This document shows, piece by piece, positions 9,000 to 15,848 of a stretch of DNA of 64,000 nucleotides; position 1 is the first letter of the stretch; each line of letters opens with the position of its first letter. The notes beneath the pieces are model-generated. The model made no database searches, had not been told where the DNA came from, and worked only from the letters and a program-made list of their open reading frames with translations. Both the position numbers and the translations under genes were made by a program. This DNA is from Specibacter cremeus (GTDB lineage Bacteria > Actinomycetota > Actinomycetes > Actinomycetales > Micrococcaceae), in NCBI RefSeq assembly GCF_003946885.1, contig NZ_RWKQ01000009.1:37553-101552 (forward strand). Reading direction: 5' to 3'.

Positions 9000-9133
9000 C
9001 GGTGATTGAGCCCGTCGAAATCACCAGGTCTCGACAGGCTCGACCCCCGGCCCCGGTCTCGCTCCCCAGCCGCTCCCACTGCTCGCAAGCTCGCAGCGGG
9101 TCCCTCGCGGCCGTGGGCCCAGGCTCGACCACC
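9000..9133. repeat. interspersed repeat, long composite copy 2
   Basis: A forward half-unit (GGTGATTGAGCCCGTCGA), an inverted half-unit (TCTCGACAGGCTCGACC) and a ~75-bp tail that ends in a second inverted half-unit. The tail (CTCCCCAGCCGCTCCC, then CTCGCGGCCGTGGGCCCA) recurs almost unchanged at 13640-13721, so the element has a long form of ~110-135 bp. It lies between the convergent small membrane-protein gene and mfd, ending about 5 bp before the mfd stop. Confidence 0.8.
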
Positions 9134-9137
9134 GGCG

Positions 9138-12100
9138 TCAGGCGGGCACCGGAGAAACGTCGAAGATGGCCTCCAGCACGCCGCCGGCCCACGTAAGCAC
9201 CGCGGCGTCGGCCAGGTCGCGCCCGCCCACGCGGGCCGTCTTCGGCTTGGGCACCAGCACCGCGTTCAGCGCCGGCTTCACCATGGCGCCCGGGTACATC
9301 CGGTTCAGCCGCATGACCTTGGACTCGGGCAGGTCGGCGGGGGCGAACTTGATGAAGTTGCCTTGCATGGCCACGTCGGTCAGCCCGGCCGCCCGGGCCC
9401 GCACCTTGAACCGGGCCACCGCCAGCAGGTTCTCCACGGCGGCCGGCGGCTCCCCGTAGCGGTCCACGAGCTCGTCCCGGATCTCGTCGATCGCGGTGTC
9501 CGTGACCGCGGCGGCCAGCTTCCGGTAGGCTTCCAGCCGCAACCGCTCCCCCGGCACGTAGTCGTGCGGCAGGTGCGCGTTGACCGGCAGCTCGATCTTC
9601 ATCTCGGCGGCCCGTTCCTCGCCGTCGCCGCGGTATTCGGCCACGGCCTCGCCCACCAGCCGGATGTACAGGTCGAACCCGACGCCCTGGATGTGCCCCG
9701 ACTGTTCCCCGCCGAGCAGGTTGCCGGCGCCGCGGATCTCCAGATCCTTCATGGCCAGCTGCATGCCGGCGCCCAGCTCATTGTGGGCGGCCACGGCCTT
9801 CAGCCGCTCCAGCGCCACCTCGCCCAGCGGCTTCTCGGCCGGGTACAGGAAGTATGCGTACGCCCGTTCCCGGCCGCGGCCCACGCGCCCGCGCAGCTGG
9901 TGCAGCTGGGACAGCCCGTAGTTGTTGGCCCGGTCAACGATCAGCGTGTTGGCGTTGGAGATGTCCAGGCCGGTCTCGATGATGGTGGTGCACACGAGCA
10001 CGTCGAAGCGCCGCTCCCAGAAATCGACGATCATCTGCTCCAGCCGGGACTCGCTCATCTGGCCATGGGCGACGGCGATGCGCGCCTCCGGGACGAGCTT
10101 GGCGATGTCGGCGGCCGTCCGCTCGATGGTGGACACCCGGTTGTGCACGAAGAACACCTGGCCCTCGCGCATGAGCTCGCGCCGGATGGCCGCCGTGACC
10201 TGCTTGTCCGTGTAGGCGCCGACATAGGTGAGGACGGGGTGGCGTTCCTCGGGAGGGGTGGCCAGCGTGGACGTCTCGCGGATGCCCGTCATGGACATCT
10301 CGAGCGTGCGCGGGATCGGCGTGGCGCTCATGGCCAGCACGTCGACGTTGGTGCGCATCTTCTTCAGCGCCTCCTTGTGCTCGACGCCGAAACGCTGCTC
10401 CTCATCCACGATGACCAGGCCCAGGTCCTTGAACCGCACGTCCGTGGACAGCAGCCGGTGGGTGCCGATGACGACATCGACGGAACCGGTGCGCACGCCC
10501 TCCATGGTGTCCTTCGCCTCCTTGCCGCTCTGGAACCGGGAGAGCGCCTTGACCCGGATGGGGAAGCCGGAGAATCGTTCGTTGAACGTCTCGAAGTGCT
10601 GCTGGGCCAGCAGCGTGGTGGGCACCAGCACGGCGACCTGCTTGCCGTCCTGCACGGCCTTGAACGCGGCGCGCACGGCGATCTCGGTCTTGCCGTAACC
10701 GACGTCGCCGGAGATCAGCCGATCCATGGGGACCTCCTTCTCCATGTCCGCCTTGACCTCGTTGATGGCGGTGAGCTGGTCGGGCGTCTCGACGTACGGG
10801 AACGCCTCCTCCAGCTCGCGCTGCCAGGGCGTGTCCGGGCCGAACGCGTGCCCCCGGCTGGCCATGCGCGCCGAGTACAGCCGGATCAGTTCCCCGGCGA
10901 TCTCCTTGACGGCCTTGCGCGCCTTGTTCTTCGTGTTCGACCAGTCGGAGCCGCCCATCTTCGACAGCGCCGGCGCGTCACCGCCCACATAGGCGGTGAT
11001 CTGGTCCAGCTGGTCGGTGGGCACGAACAGCCGGTCGCCGGGCGCGCCGCGCTTCGACGGCGCGTATTCGAGCACCAGGTACTCGCGCAGGCCCGTGGTC
11101 GAGCCGCCCCCGGTGGCCGAGCCTGTTGAGACCTTGCGCGCGATCAGCTCGACGAACTTGCCGATGCCGTGCTGTTCGTGCACCACGAAGTCGCCGGCGT
11201 GCAACTGGAGGGGGTCGACGGCGTTGCGCCGTTTCGAGGGCAGCTTGCGCATGTCGCGGGTCGAGGCGGCGGAGGCCCGGCCGAGCAGATCCGCCTCGGT
11301 GAGCAGGCCCAGCTTGAGCCCGTCGAGCACGAATCCGCGGCCTGCGTCGGCCGTCGTCACCTCGATCAGCCCCGGCGTGGGCGGGTCCTGGAGACTGCCG
11401 ACGCGGGCGGCAGGGATGTCGGCGTCGTGGAACAGCTCGGCCAGCCGTTGGGCTGGGCCGGGCCCCTCGGTGGCGACGACGATCCGCCACTGGTCCCGCA
11501 CGCGGGAGCCGATGAACTCAAGCATCTCCGCGACGTCGCCCTGGTAGCCGCGGGGTTCGCGGGCGGGCAGGTTGATCACGTCGACGTCGGGCAGTTCCGC
11601 GTCCTGGGTCAGCGAGGTGATGGACCACCAGCCAACCCCGTGGGCCAGCGCCGCGCCGCGCGTGTCCGCCAACGATGTGAAGCTGGCGGCGTCCAGGTCG
11701 ACGCCGAGTGTCGCCAGGTCGAGCGGGGCGGCGCCGCCGTCGGATGCCGTCGACCAGGCGGCCTCGAGGAACTCGTCGTTCGTGGCCTCCAGGTCGTGGG
11801 CGCGGGAGCGCACCTTCTCCGGTTCCAGCACGACGGCGATCGACCCGGCCGGGAACAGCGAGGCAAGCGGCACCATGGCGTCCACGAGTGCGGGGGCGAG
11901 CGATTCCATGCCCTCCACGGCGATGCCGCCGGCGATCTTCTCCAGCATGCCGGCCGCGGCGGGCATGGCGTCCTTGAGCTTCGCGGCCCGGCCCATGACC
12001 GACGGCGTGATGAGGATTTCCCGGCACGGCGGGGCGTACAGCTCGGTCGGGCCGGTGGTCGAGCCTCCGGCGGTCGAGCTTGTCGAGACCCCGGTGGTCG

Positions 12101-12791
12101 AGACCAGCGAACGCTGGTCCGCCACGGCGAACCAGCGCATGGACTCCACCTCGTCGCCGAAGAACTCGATGCGCACCGGATGGTTGTCGGTGGGCGCGAA
12201 CACGTCCAGGATGCCGCCGCGCACGGCGAACTCGCCGCGCCGGGTGACCATGTCGACGCGCGTGTACGCGGCGTCCGCGAGCCGCCGCACGACGTCGTCG
12301 AACGGCGCCTCGTCGCCCACACGCAGCCGGACCGGGACGAGCTCGCCCAGGCCGGCCACGACGGGCTGGACCACCGCGCGCACGGGTGCGACGACGACGC
12401 GAAGGTGCGTGCCGCCGTCGTGCTCGGGGTGTGCCAGCCGGCGCAGCACGGCGAGCCGGCGGCCCACCGTGTCGGAGCGCGGCGACAGGCGCTCGTGCGG
12501 CAGCGTCTCCCAGCTGGGGAACTCGGCGACGGCCTCCGCGGGCAGGTAAGCGCGCAGCGCGGCGACCGTGTCCTCCGCCTCCCGGCCCGTCGCGGTGACG
12601 GCGAGCACGACGCCGTCATCCGTTGCGGCCAGCCCGTCGGCGATCTCGGCGAGCAGGGCCGCGCGCAGACCGGCCGGGGCGCCGAATTGCAGGTCGTCGC
12701 AGCGATCCGCGGGCGCGAGCGCGGCCTGGCGGCGGACGCGGGCGAACACCGGATCCTCGGACAGGGCGGTGCGCAGGCCGTGAAGACTCAT
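9138..12791 (-). CDS. mfd: transcription-repair coupling factor Mfd
   Basis: A 1217-residue Mfd, the ATP-driven translocase that removes stalled RNA polymerase at lesions and recruits UvrA. Visible parts are the N-terminal UvrB-like region, the RNA-polymerase-interacting region (EYLVLEYAPSKRG, DRLFVPTDQLDQ), Walker A SGDVGYGKTE, the DEEQ box VDEEQRFG, the helicase region QLRGRVGRGRERAYAYF and the C-terminal TRCF domain. I chose the ATG at 12791 because AAGGAG lies 10 nt upstream and the protein then begins with the family-like MSLHGLRTALSED; a longer reading to 12860 adds 23 residues. Oddly, two copies of the genome's interspersed repeat lie in frame inside the gene, giving Ser/Thr/Gly-rich inserts at about residues 229-247 and 553-567. 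Confidence 0.95.
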   Translation of the reverse strand: MSLHGLRTALSEDPVFARVRRQAALAPADRCDDLQFGAPAGLRAALLAEIADGLAATDDGVVLAVTATGREAEDTVAALRAYLPAEAVAEFPSWETLPHERLSPRSDTVGRRLAVLRRLAHPEHDGGTHLRVVVAPVRAVVQPVVAGLGELVPVRLRVGDEAPFDDVVRRLADAAYTRVDMVTRRGEFAVRGGILDVFAPTDNHPVRIEFFGDEVESMRWFAVADQRSLVSTTGVSTSSTAGGSTTGPTELYAPPCREILITPSVMGRAAKLKDAMPAAAGMLEKIAGGIAVEGMESLAPALVDAMVPLASLFPAGSIAVVLEPEKVRSRAHDLEATNDEFLEAAWSTASDGGAAPLDLATLGVDLDAASFTSLADTRGAALAHGVGWWSITSLTQDAELPDVDVINLPAREPRGYQGDVAEMLEFIGSRVRDQWRIVVATEGPGPAQRLAELFHDADIPAARVGSLQDPPTPGLIEVTTADAGRGFVLDGLKLGLLTEADLLGRASAASTRDMRKLPSKRRNAVDPLQLHAGDFVVHEQHGIGKFVELIARKVSTGSATGGGSTTGLREYLVLEYAPSKRGAPGDRLFVPTDQLDQITAYVGGDAPALSKMGGSDWSNTKNKARKAVKEIAGELIRLYSARMASRGHAFGPDTPWQRELEEAFPYVETPDQLTAINEVKADMEKEVPMDRLISGDVGYGKTEIAVRAAFKAVQDGKQVAVLVPTTLLAQQHFETFNERFSGFPIRVKALSRFQSGKEAKDTMEGVRTGSVDVVIGTHRLLSTDVRFKDLGLVIVDEEQRFGVEHKEALKKMRTNVDVLAMSATPIPRTLEMSMTGIRETSTLATPPEERHPVLTYVGAYTDKQVTAAIRRELMREGQVFFVHNRVSTIERTAADIAKLVPEARIAVAHGQMSESRLEQMIVDFWERRFDVLVCTTIIETGLDISNANTLIVDRANNYGLSQLHQLRGRVGRGRERAYAYFLYPAEKPLGEVALERLKAVAAHNELGAGMQLAMKDLEIRGAGNLLGGEQSGHIQGVGFDLYIRLVGEAVAEYRGDGEERAAEMKIELPVNAHLPHDYVPGERLRLEAYRKLAAAVTDTAIDEIRDELVDRYGEPPAAVENLLAVARFKVRARAAGLTDVAMQGNFIKFAPADLPESKVMRLNRMYPGAMVKPALNAVLVPKPKTARVGGRDLADAAVLTWAGGVLEAIFDVSPVPA
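11092..11133. repeat. interspersed repeat copy inside mfd (A)
   Basis: A 42-bp copy of the GGTGGTCGAGCC...GAGCCTGTTGAGACC repeat lies within the mfd reading frame. It encodes the peptide VSTGSATGGGSTTG just before the conserved REYLVLEYAPSKRG segment. Its length keeps the frame open. Confidence 0.75.
12052..12105. repeat. interspersed repeat copy inside mfd (B)
   Basis: A 54-bp copy made of three adjacent half-units (GGTGGTCGAGCC, GCGGTCGAGCTTGTCGAGACC, GGTGGTCGAGACC) lies in frame in mfd. It encodes VSTTGVSTSSTAGGSTTG at about residues 229-247, in the N-terminal UvrB-like part. Confidence 0.75.
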
Positions 12792-12876
12792 TGACGCTTG
12801 ACTCCTTACATTGAACGACGCGCCCATGACCGCACTGGTTTGAACGACACTGGTTGGCACGGGGACAGCACAAAAG

Positions 12877-12900
12877 CCCGGAATTCGCGCGAATCCCGGG
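12877..12900. terminator. terminator-like dyad between mfd and the DUF2505 gene
   Basis: Arms CCCGGAATTCG and CGAATCCCGGG (one mismatch) leave a 2-nt centre. Read on the minus strand, the stem is followed by CTTTTG, as in a weak intrinsic terminator. It may block leftward transcription into mfd, or be an operator in this divergent gap (12792-12993). Confidence 0.35.
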
Positions 12901-12993
12901 ACGGGACCAGCTTACTCCGCCGACTCGCTGGGGCATCACCACCAGCCCGTCACGGTATCGTAGAGTGCTGTCCCACAACTTTTCGGAGGAACC

Positions 12994-13497
12994 ATGGCGC
13001 TGAGCGCATCGACCATCCTGCCCGCCGACGTCCAGCGTGTCACGGACGTTTTCACGAACCAGGAATTCATCGCCCACACGTCCTTCACGGTCGGTGGCGA
13101 ACTGAAGTCGTTCGAGATCAGCGGGCCGACCACGGGGGCGTTCACCACGAAGACTGTCCGCACGCTGCCGACCGACCGCATGCCGGACATCGCCCGCAAG
13201 GTGGTCGGCGCCACGCTGACCGTGACCCAGCTGGAGGAGTGGAACGCCCCGGAGGCCGACGGGTCCCGCACGGCGGCCGTGAAGCTGTCCGTGGCCGGCG
13301 CCCCGCTGGATGTGACGGCCACGCAGCGGCTCGTGGCCAACGGCGCGTCCACAACGGTGGAGCTGACCGGCGAGGTCAAGTCGTCCATCCCGTTCCTGGG
13401 CGGCAAGATCGCCAACGCGGCCGAACCGGTCGTCGGCAAGGCGCTGAACATCCAGGCCTCGCTCGCGCAGGCGTGGCTCGAGTCCCACCCGGCCTAG
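12994..13497 (+). CDS. DUF2505 family protein
   Basis: A 167-residue protein that resembles the actinobacterial DUF2505 family, thought to adopt the START/SRPBCC lipid-binding-like fold. The beginning (ALSASTILPADVQRVTDVFT), the central VTQLEEWNAPEADGS and the end (LNIQASLAQAWLESHPA) fit that family. There is no signal peptide or membrane segment, so it should be cytoplasmic. The ATG at 12994 has GGAGGA 4 nt upstream. Its function is unknown; the link to lipid or hydrophobic ligand binding is inference from fold. It is divergent from mfd and followed by a tandem array of interspersed repeats. Confidence 0.8.
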   Translation: MALSASTILPADVQRVTDVFTNQEFIAHTSFTVGGELKSFEISGPTTGAFTTKTVRTLPTDRMPDIARKVVGATLTVTQLEEWNAPEADGSRTAAVKLSVAGAPLDVTATQRLVANGASTTVELTGEVKSSIPFLGGKIANAAEPVVGKALNIQASLAQAWLESHPA

Positions 13498-13502
13498 CCC
13501 CG

Positions 13503-13721
13503 CCGCGGTGGTTGAGCCCGTCGAAACCGGCCCGGATCTCGACAAGCTCGATCACCGCGGTGGTTGAGCCTGTCGAAACCGGCCCGGATCTCGACAAGCT
13601 CGATCACCGCGGTGGTTGAGCCCGTCGAAACCGGCCCGGATCTCACTCCCCAGCCGCTCCCCGCCCTCGCAAGCTCGGTCGGGCCCCTCGCGGCCGTGGG
13701 CCCAAGCTCGATCACCGCGGT
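13503..13721. repeat. tandem array of interspersed repeat (52-bp period) with long tail
   Basis: Two full 52-bp units (13503-13554, 13555-13606) and a third partial unit each contain CCGCGGTGGTTGAGCC, the YGTCGAAACC half-unit and an inverted TCTCGACAAGCTCGATCAC half-unit. The third unit continues into the same ~75-bp tail seen at 9000-9133. The array fills the gap between the DUF2505 gene and the next small gene; no other function is visible here. Confidence 0.85.
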
Positions 13722-13742
13722 CCCTACACTGGAGATTTCATA

Positions 13743-13964
13743 ATGCAGCTTCCCGCAGCCCTGTCCTGGGTGTTGATCGTCGCCGGCGTGTGGTCGCTGG
13801 TCGTCTGGCCGCAGTTCCTGCGCCGCGCCATGAAGGACCCGCGGTCCCGCGACGCGTCCGGGGCGGCCAGCCGGTTCCTGACCGTGCACGTGATGCTTGC
13901 CTCGATCTCGATGATCCTGGGCCTGGCCACGGCTGTCGTCGGCGTCCGCACCCTCGTCGCCTGA
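13743..13964 (+). CDS. small SCO4848-like membrane protein
   Basis: A 73-residue protein with two transmembrane helices: residues ~5-25 (ALSWVLIVAGVWSLVVWPQF) and ~47-70 (VMLASISMILGLATAVVG). A conserved-looking FLRRAMKDPRS loop and a short FLTVH segment lie between them. Length and pattern fit the small actinobacterial SCO4848 family of membrane proteins, as far as I can judge from memory. It begins only 22 bp after the repeat array, with no strong ribosome-binding site before the ATG. The function is unknown. A 23-bp hairpin follows the stop codon. Confidence 0.65.
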   Translation: MQLPAALSWVLIVAGVWSLVVWPQFLRRAMKDPRSRDASGAASRFLTVHVMLASISMILGLATAVVGVRTLVA

Positions 13965-13968
13965 TCCC

Positions 13969-14028
13969 AACTGCGGCGCGGTTAAGCACCATTCCGCGCC
14001 CGGATTGGTGCTTGACTGCGCCGTAGTT
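13969..14028. terminator. bidirectional hairpin terminator between convergent genes
   Basis: Two 23-nt arms (13969-13991 and 14006-14028) leave a 14-nt loop. As DNA they differ at three positions, but as RNA all three become G-U pairs in the rightward transcript, so the stem is fully paired. It ends in AGTTT on the right and AACT on the left, and lies 4 bp from the stop codons of two convergent genes, the usual place of a shared terminator. Confidence 0.75.
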
Positions 14029-14032
14029 TCGC

Positions 14033-15610
14033 CTATCCGGTCTTCTTGTCCTTGAGCAGCTGCTCGACGGCGTCATTCTTCAGCTTCAGCCAGGGCGAGT
14101 CGGCCGAGCCCTGCAGCGCCGCCTCCGGGCTGTCCGTCCGGGTCCACCACTTCGCCTCGAAAACATGCCCGTCGAACAGGATCCTCTCGCCTTGGCGGTA
14201 GACCTTGTCCGCGCTCCATTCGGGGTAGGTCCCGGCCGGGACCGTGACCTCCGGGAGGGGGCGGTCGCCGGGCAGGACGGGGCCGATGAGCCGCCAAGGC
14301 GTGCTGGCGCCGGCGAGCACCGGATTGTCCGGGACGTCGCCGCGGGTCCACCACTTGGCCTCGTACACGTTGCGCCGCCACACGGCCCGGTCCTGCGCGA
14401 CGTAGGCGTTCGTTTCGTTCCAGATCGGATACGGGCTCGTGGCCGGATCGTCGACGACGGCGGTGGCGGTGCCCGTGGATGTCGCCGTCGCGTCGGGGCC
14501 GGGCAGCGGGGCGCTATCCAGCCCGGCGCCGAGAACCCGTGAAAACAGGGCCCCGCCCTGCTCGACACCGCTGCAACCGTCGGAAACCCGGGTGACGTCG
14601 GGATAGTTGGGGCTGCACGTCGCGTCCCGGTTCAGCGACCACATGGACATCCGGCCCACGCCCTTGGCGGCCGCGAATTGCTGCAGGCCCCGGGCGTCCG
14701 CCAACGTGAAGACCTCGCCCTGGACGTCGTTCTGCCCGATCATCGGGGTCAACCCGATCTTGCGCCACAGCGTTTCGTCGCCCAGCGTCCGGCCCCGGGA
14801 CTGGTAGGCGCCGGCCAGTTGGGCGTGGGTCGCCGCCGCGGCGGCGGTGGATGCCTGGAGCATGCCCTGCCCGGGAGCCCGGCTGCCGCCGAAGTCCATG
14901 GTCATGACGTTGGCCCCGGTCAGATCGACGCCGGCATCCAGCATGGATCCCACCGCCGCCACACCCTCCGCGGTGAGCCCGGACGGCGCCACAGGCAGCG
15001 TCAGCCAGACGGACAGCGGCTTGCCGGCGGCGGCACGGTCCTTCTGCAGGGCAGCGATCGCCGCCGCCCGGCGTTCCAGCGACGGGCCGTCGGCCAGCGC
15101 CGCACCCTCGATGTCCAGGTCGATGCCGGTGAGGTCGTAACGGTCCACGACCTCCGCGTAGGCCGACTTCAGCTTGGCGGGGTCCGTGCAGACCGTGGCC
15201 AGCTCGTCGTTCACCTGGCCGCCGAACGAGACCGACACCCGCCCGCCCTGCTGCACCAGGCGGGCGATCCTCCGGTCCAGGTCCAGCGCCTGGCCGGCGG
15301 CCGGCAGGTCATAGGCCGAACCCCAACTCGGCCGGCAGCGATCGGTCTTGTCCGCCACGATGAAGGACAGCACCACGGACTTTGCCGGATCGGACACCGG
15401 TGACTCGAACGCGTAGGTGGGTGTTGCGGTCACATCCACATAGCCGGCGAAGATCGACGGCGACGCTGACGCCGCCCGGGCGTCCTGGAAACGACTCCAC
15501 GCCACGAAACCGGCACCGGCGACGACGGCGAAAGCCAGCACCATGACCCCGAGACGGACCATGGACAGCTTTCGTCCCGGGAAACGCTTGGACACAAATA
15601 CCCCCCGCAT
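14033..15610 (-). CDS. secreted GH18 chitinase-like protein with two C-terminal carbohydrate-binding modules
   Basis: A ~525-residue exported glycosidase. A positively charged start (SKRFPGRK) and one hydrophobic segment (LGVMVLAFAVVAGAGFVAW, residues ~21-39) form an uncleaved anchor or signal peptide. Residues ~50-350 are a GH18-type barrel; the catalytic DxDxE signature is present as GIDLDIEG. Two repeats near residues 390-440 and 460-515 (YPIWNETNAY...KWWTRGD and YPEWSADKVY...KWWTRTD) look like CBM5/12 modules, which bind chitin or similar polymers. The start is uncertain: ATG at 15610, or GTG at 15595 with a G-rich stretch 6-11 nt upstream. The gene is divergent from the GT2 synthase, so it may trim the polymer that enzyme makes, or act as an unrelated chitinase. 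Confidence 0.85.
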   Translation of the reverse strand: MRGVFVSKRFPGRKLSMVRLGVMVLAFAVVAGAGFVAWSRFQDARAASASPSIFAGYVDVTATPTYAFESPVSDPAKSVVLSFIVADKTDRCRPSWGSAYDLPAAGQALDLDRRIARLVQQGGRVSVSFGGQVNDELATVCTDPAKLKSAYAEVVDRYDLTGIDLDIEGAALADGPSLERRAAAIAALQKDRAAAGKPLSVWLTLPVAPSGLTAEGVAAVGSMLDAGVDLTGANVMTMDFGGSRAPGQGMLQASTAAAAATHAQLAGAYQSRGRTLGDETLWRKIGLTPMIGQNDVQGEVFTLADARGLQQFAAAKGVGRMSMWSLNRDATCSPNYPDVTRVSDGCSGVEQGGALFSRVLGAGLDSAPLPGPDATATSTGTATAVVDDPATSPYPIWNETNAYVAQDRAVWRRNVYEAKWWTRGDVPDNPVLAGASTPWRLIGPVLPGDRPLPEVTVPAGTYPEWSADKVYRQGERILFDGHVFEAKWWTRTDSPEAALQGSADSPWLKLKNDAVEQLLKDKKTG

Positions 15611-15848
15611 TGTTCTTTCGGTCGACCATGATTCGAGAACCGGGTTCCCTGATTGTCGCCGCCTGACGACCGCGCCGTAGACCTATTGCGCGGCTGTTGC
15701 CGACCGGCGGCTGGAACTGTTCAACGTGCATTATCATAAGGGCAAGAACCGGGACATTTTTCCACTGCGGTGAAATGACAGCGGTGAAATGTCTGTGATG
15801 ACGCGCCCTGGCGCCCGATGCGCCGCGCCTTTAAGTTTGTGGGGGGAA
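15611..15848. promoter_or_regulatory. divergent promoter region of the GH18 and GT2 genes
   Basis: This 238-bp gap must contain both promoters. It holds an exact 11-bp direct repeat GCGGTGAAATG at 15767-15777 and 15781-15791. The 14-bp period does not match one helical turn exactly. A G-run (15841-15846) precedes the GT2 start. No riboswitch was recognised. Confidence 0.4.

Noticed and set aside
9006..12794. Long rightward frames opposite mfd
   Set aside because: They lack motifs and are explained by the GC-rich third positions of mfd.
13503..13721. Regular tandem units, considered as a CRISPR array
   Set aside because: The 52-bp period is continuous repeat without unique spacers, the units match the interspersed repeat family elsewhere, and no cas genes are present.
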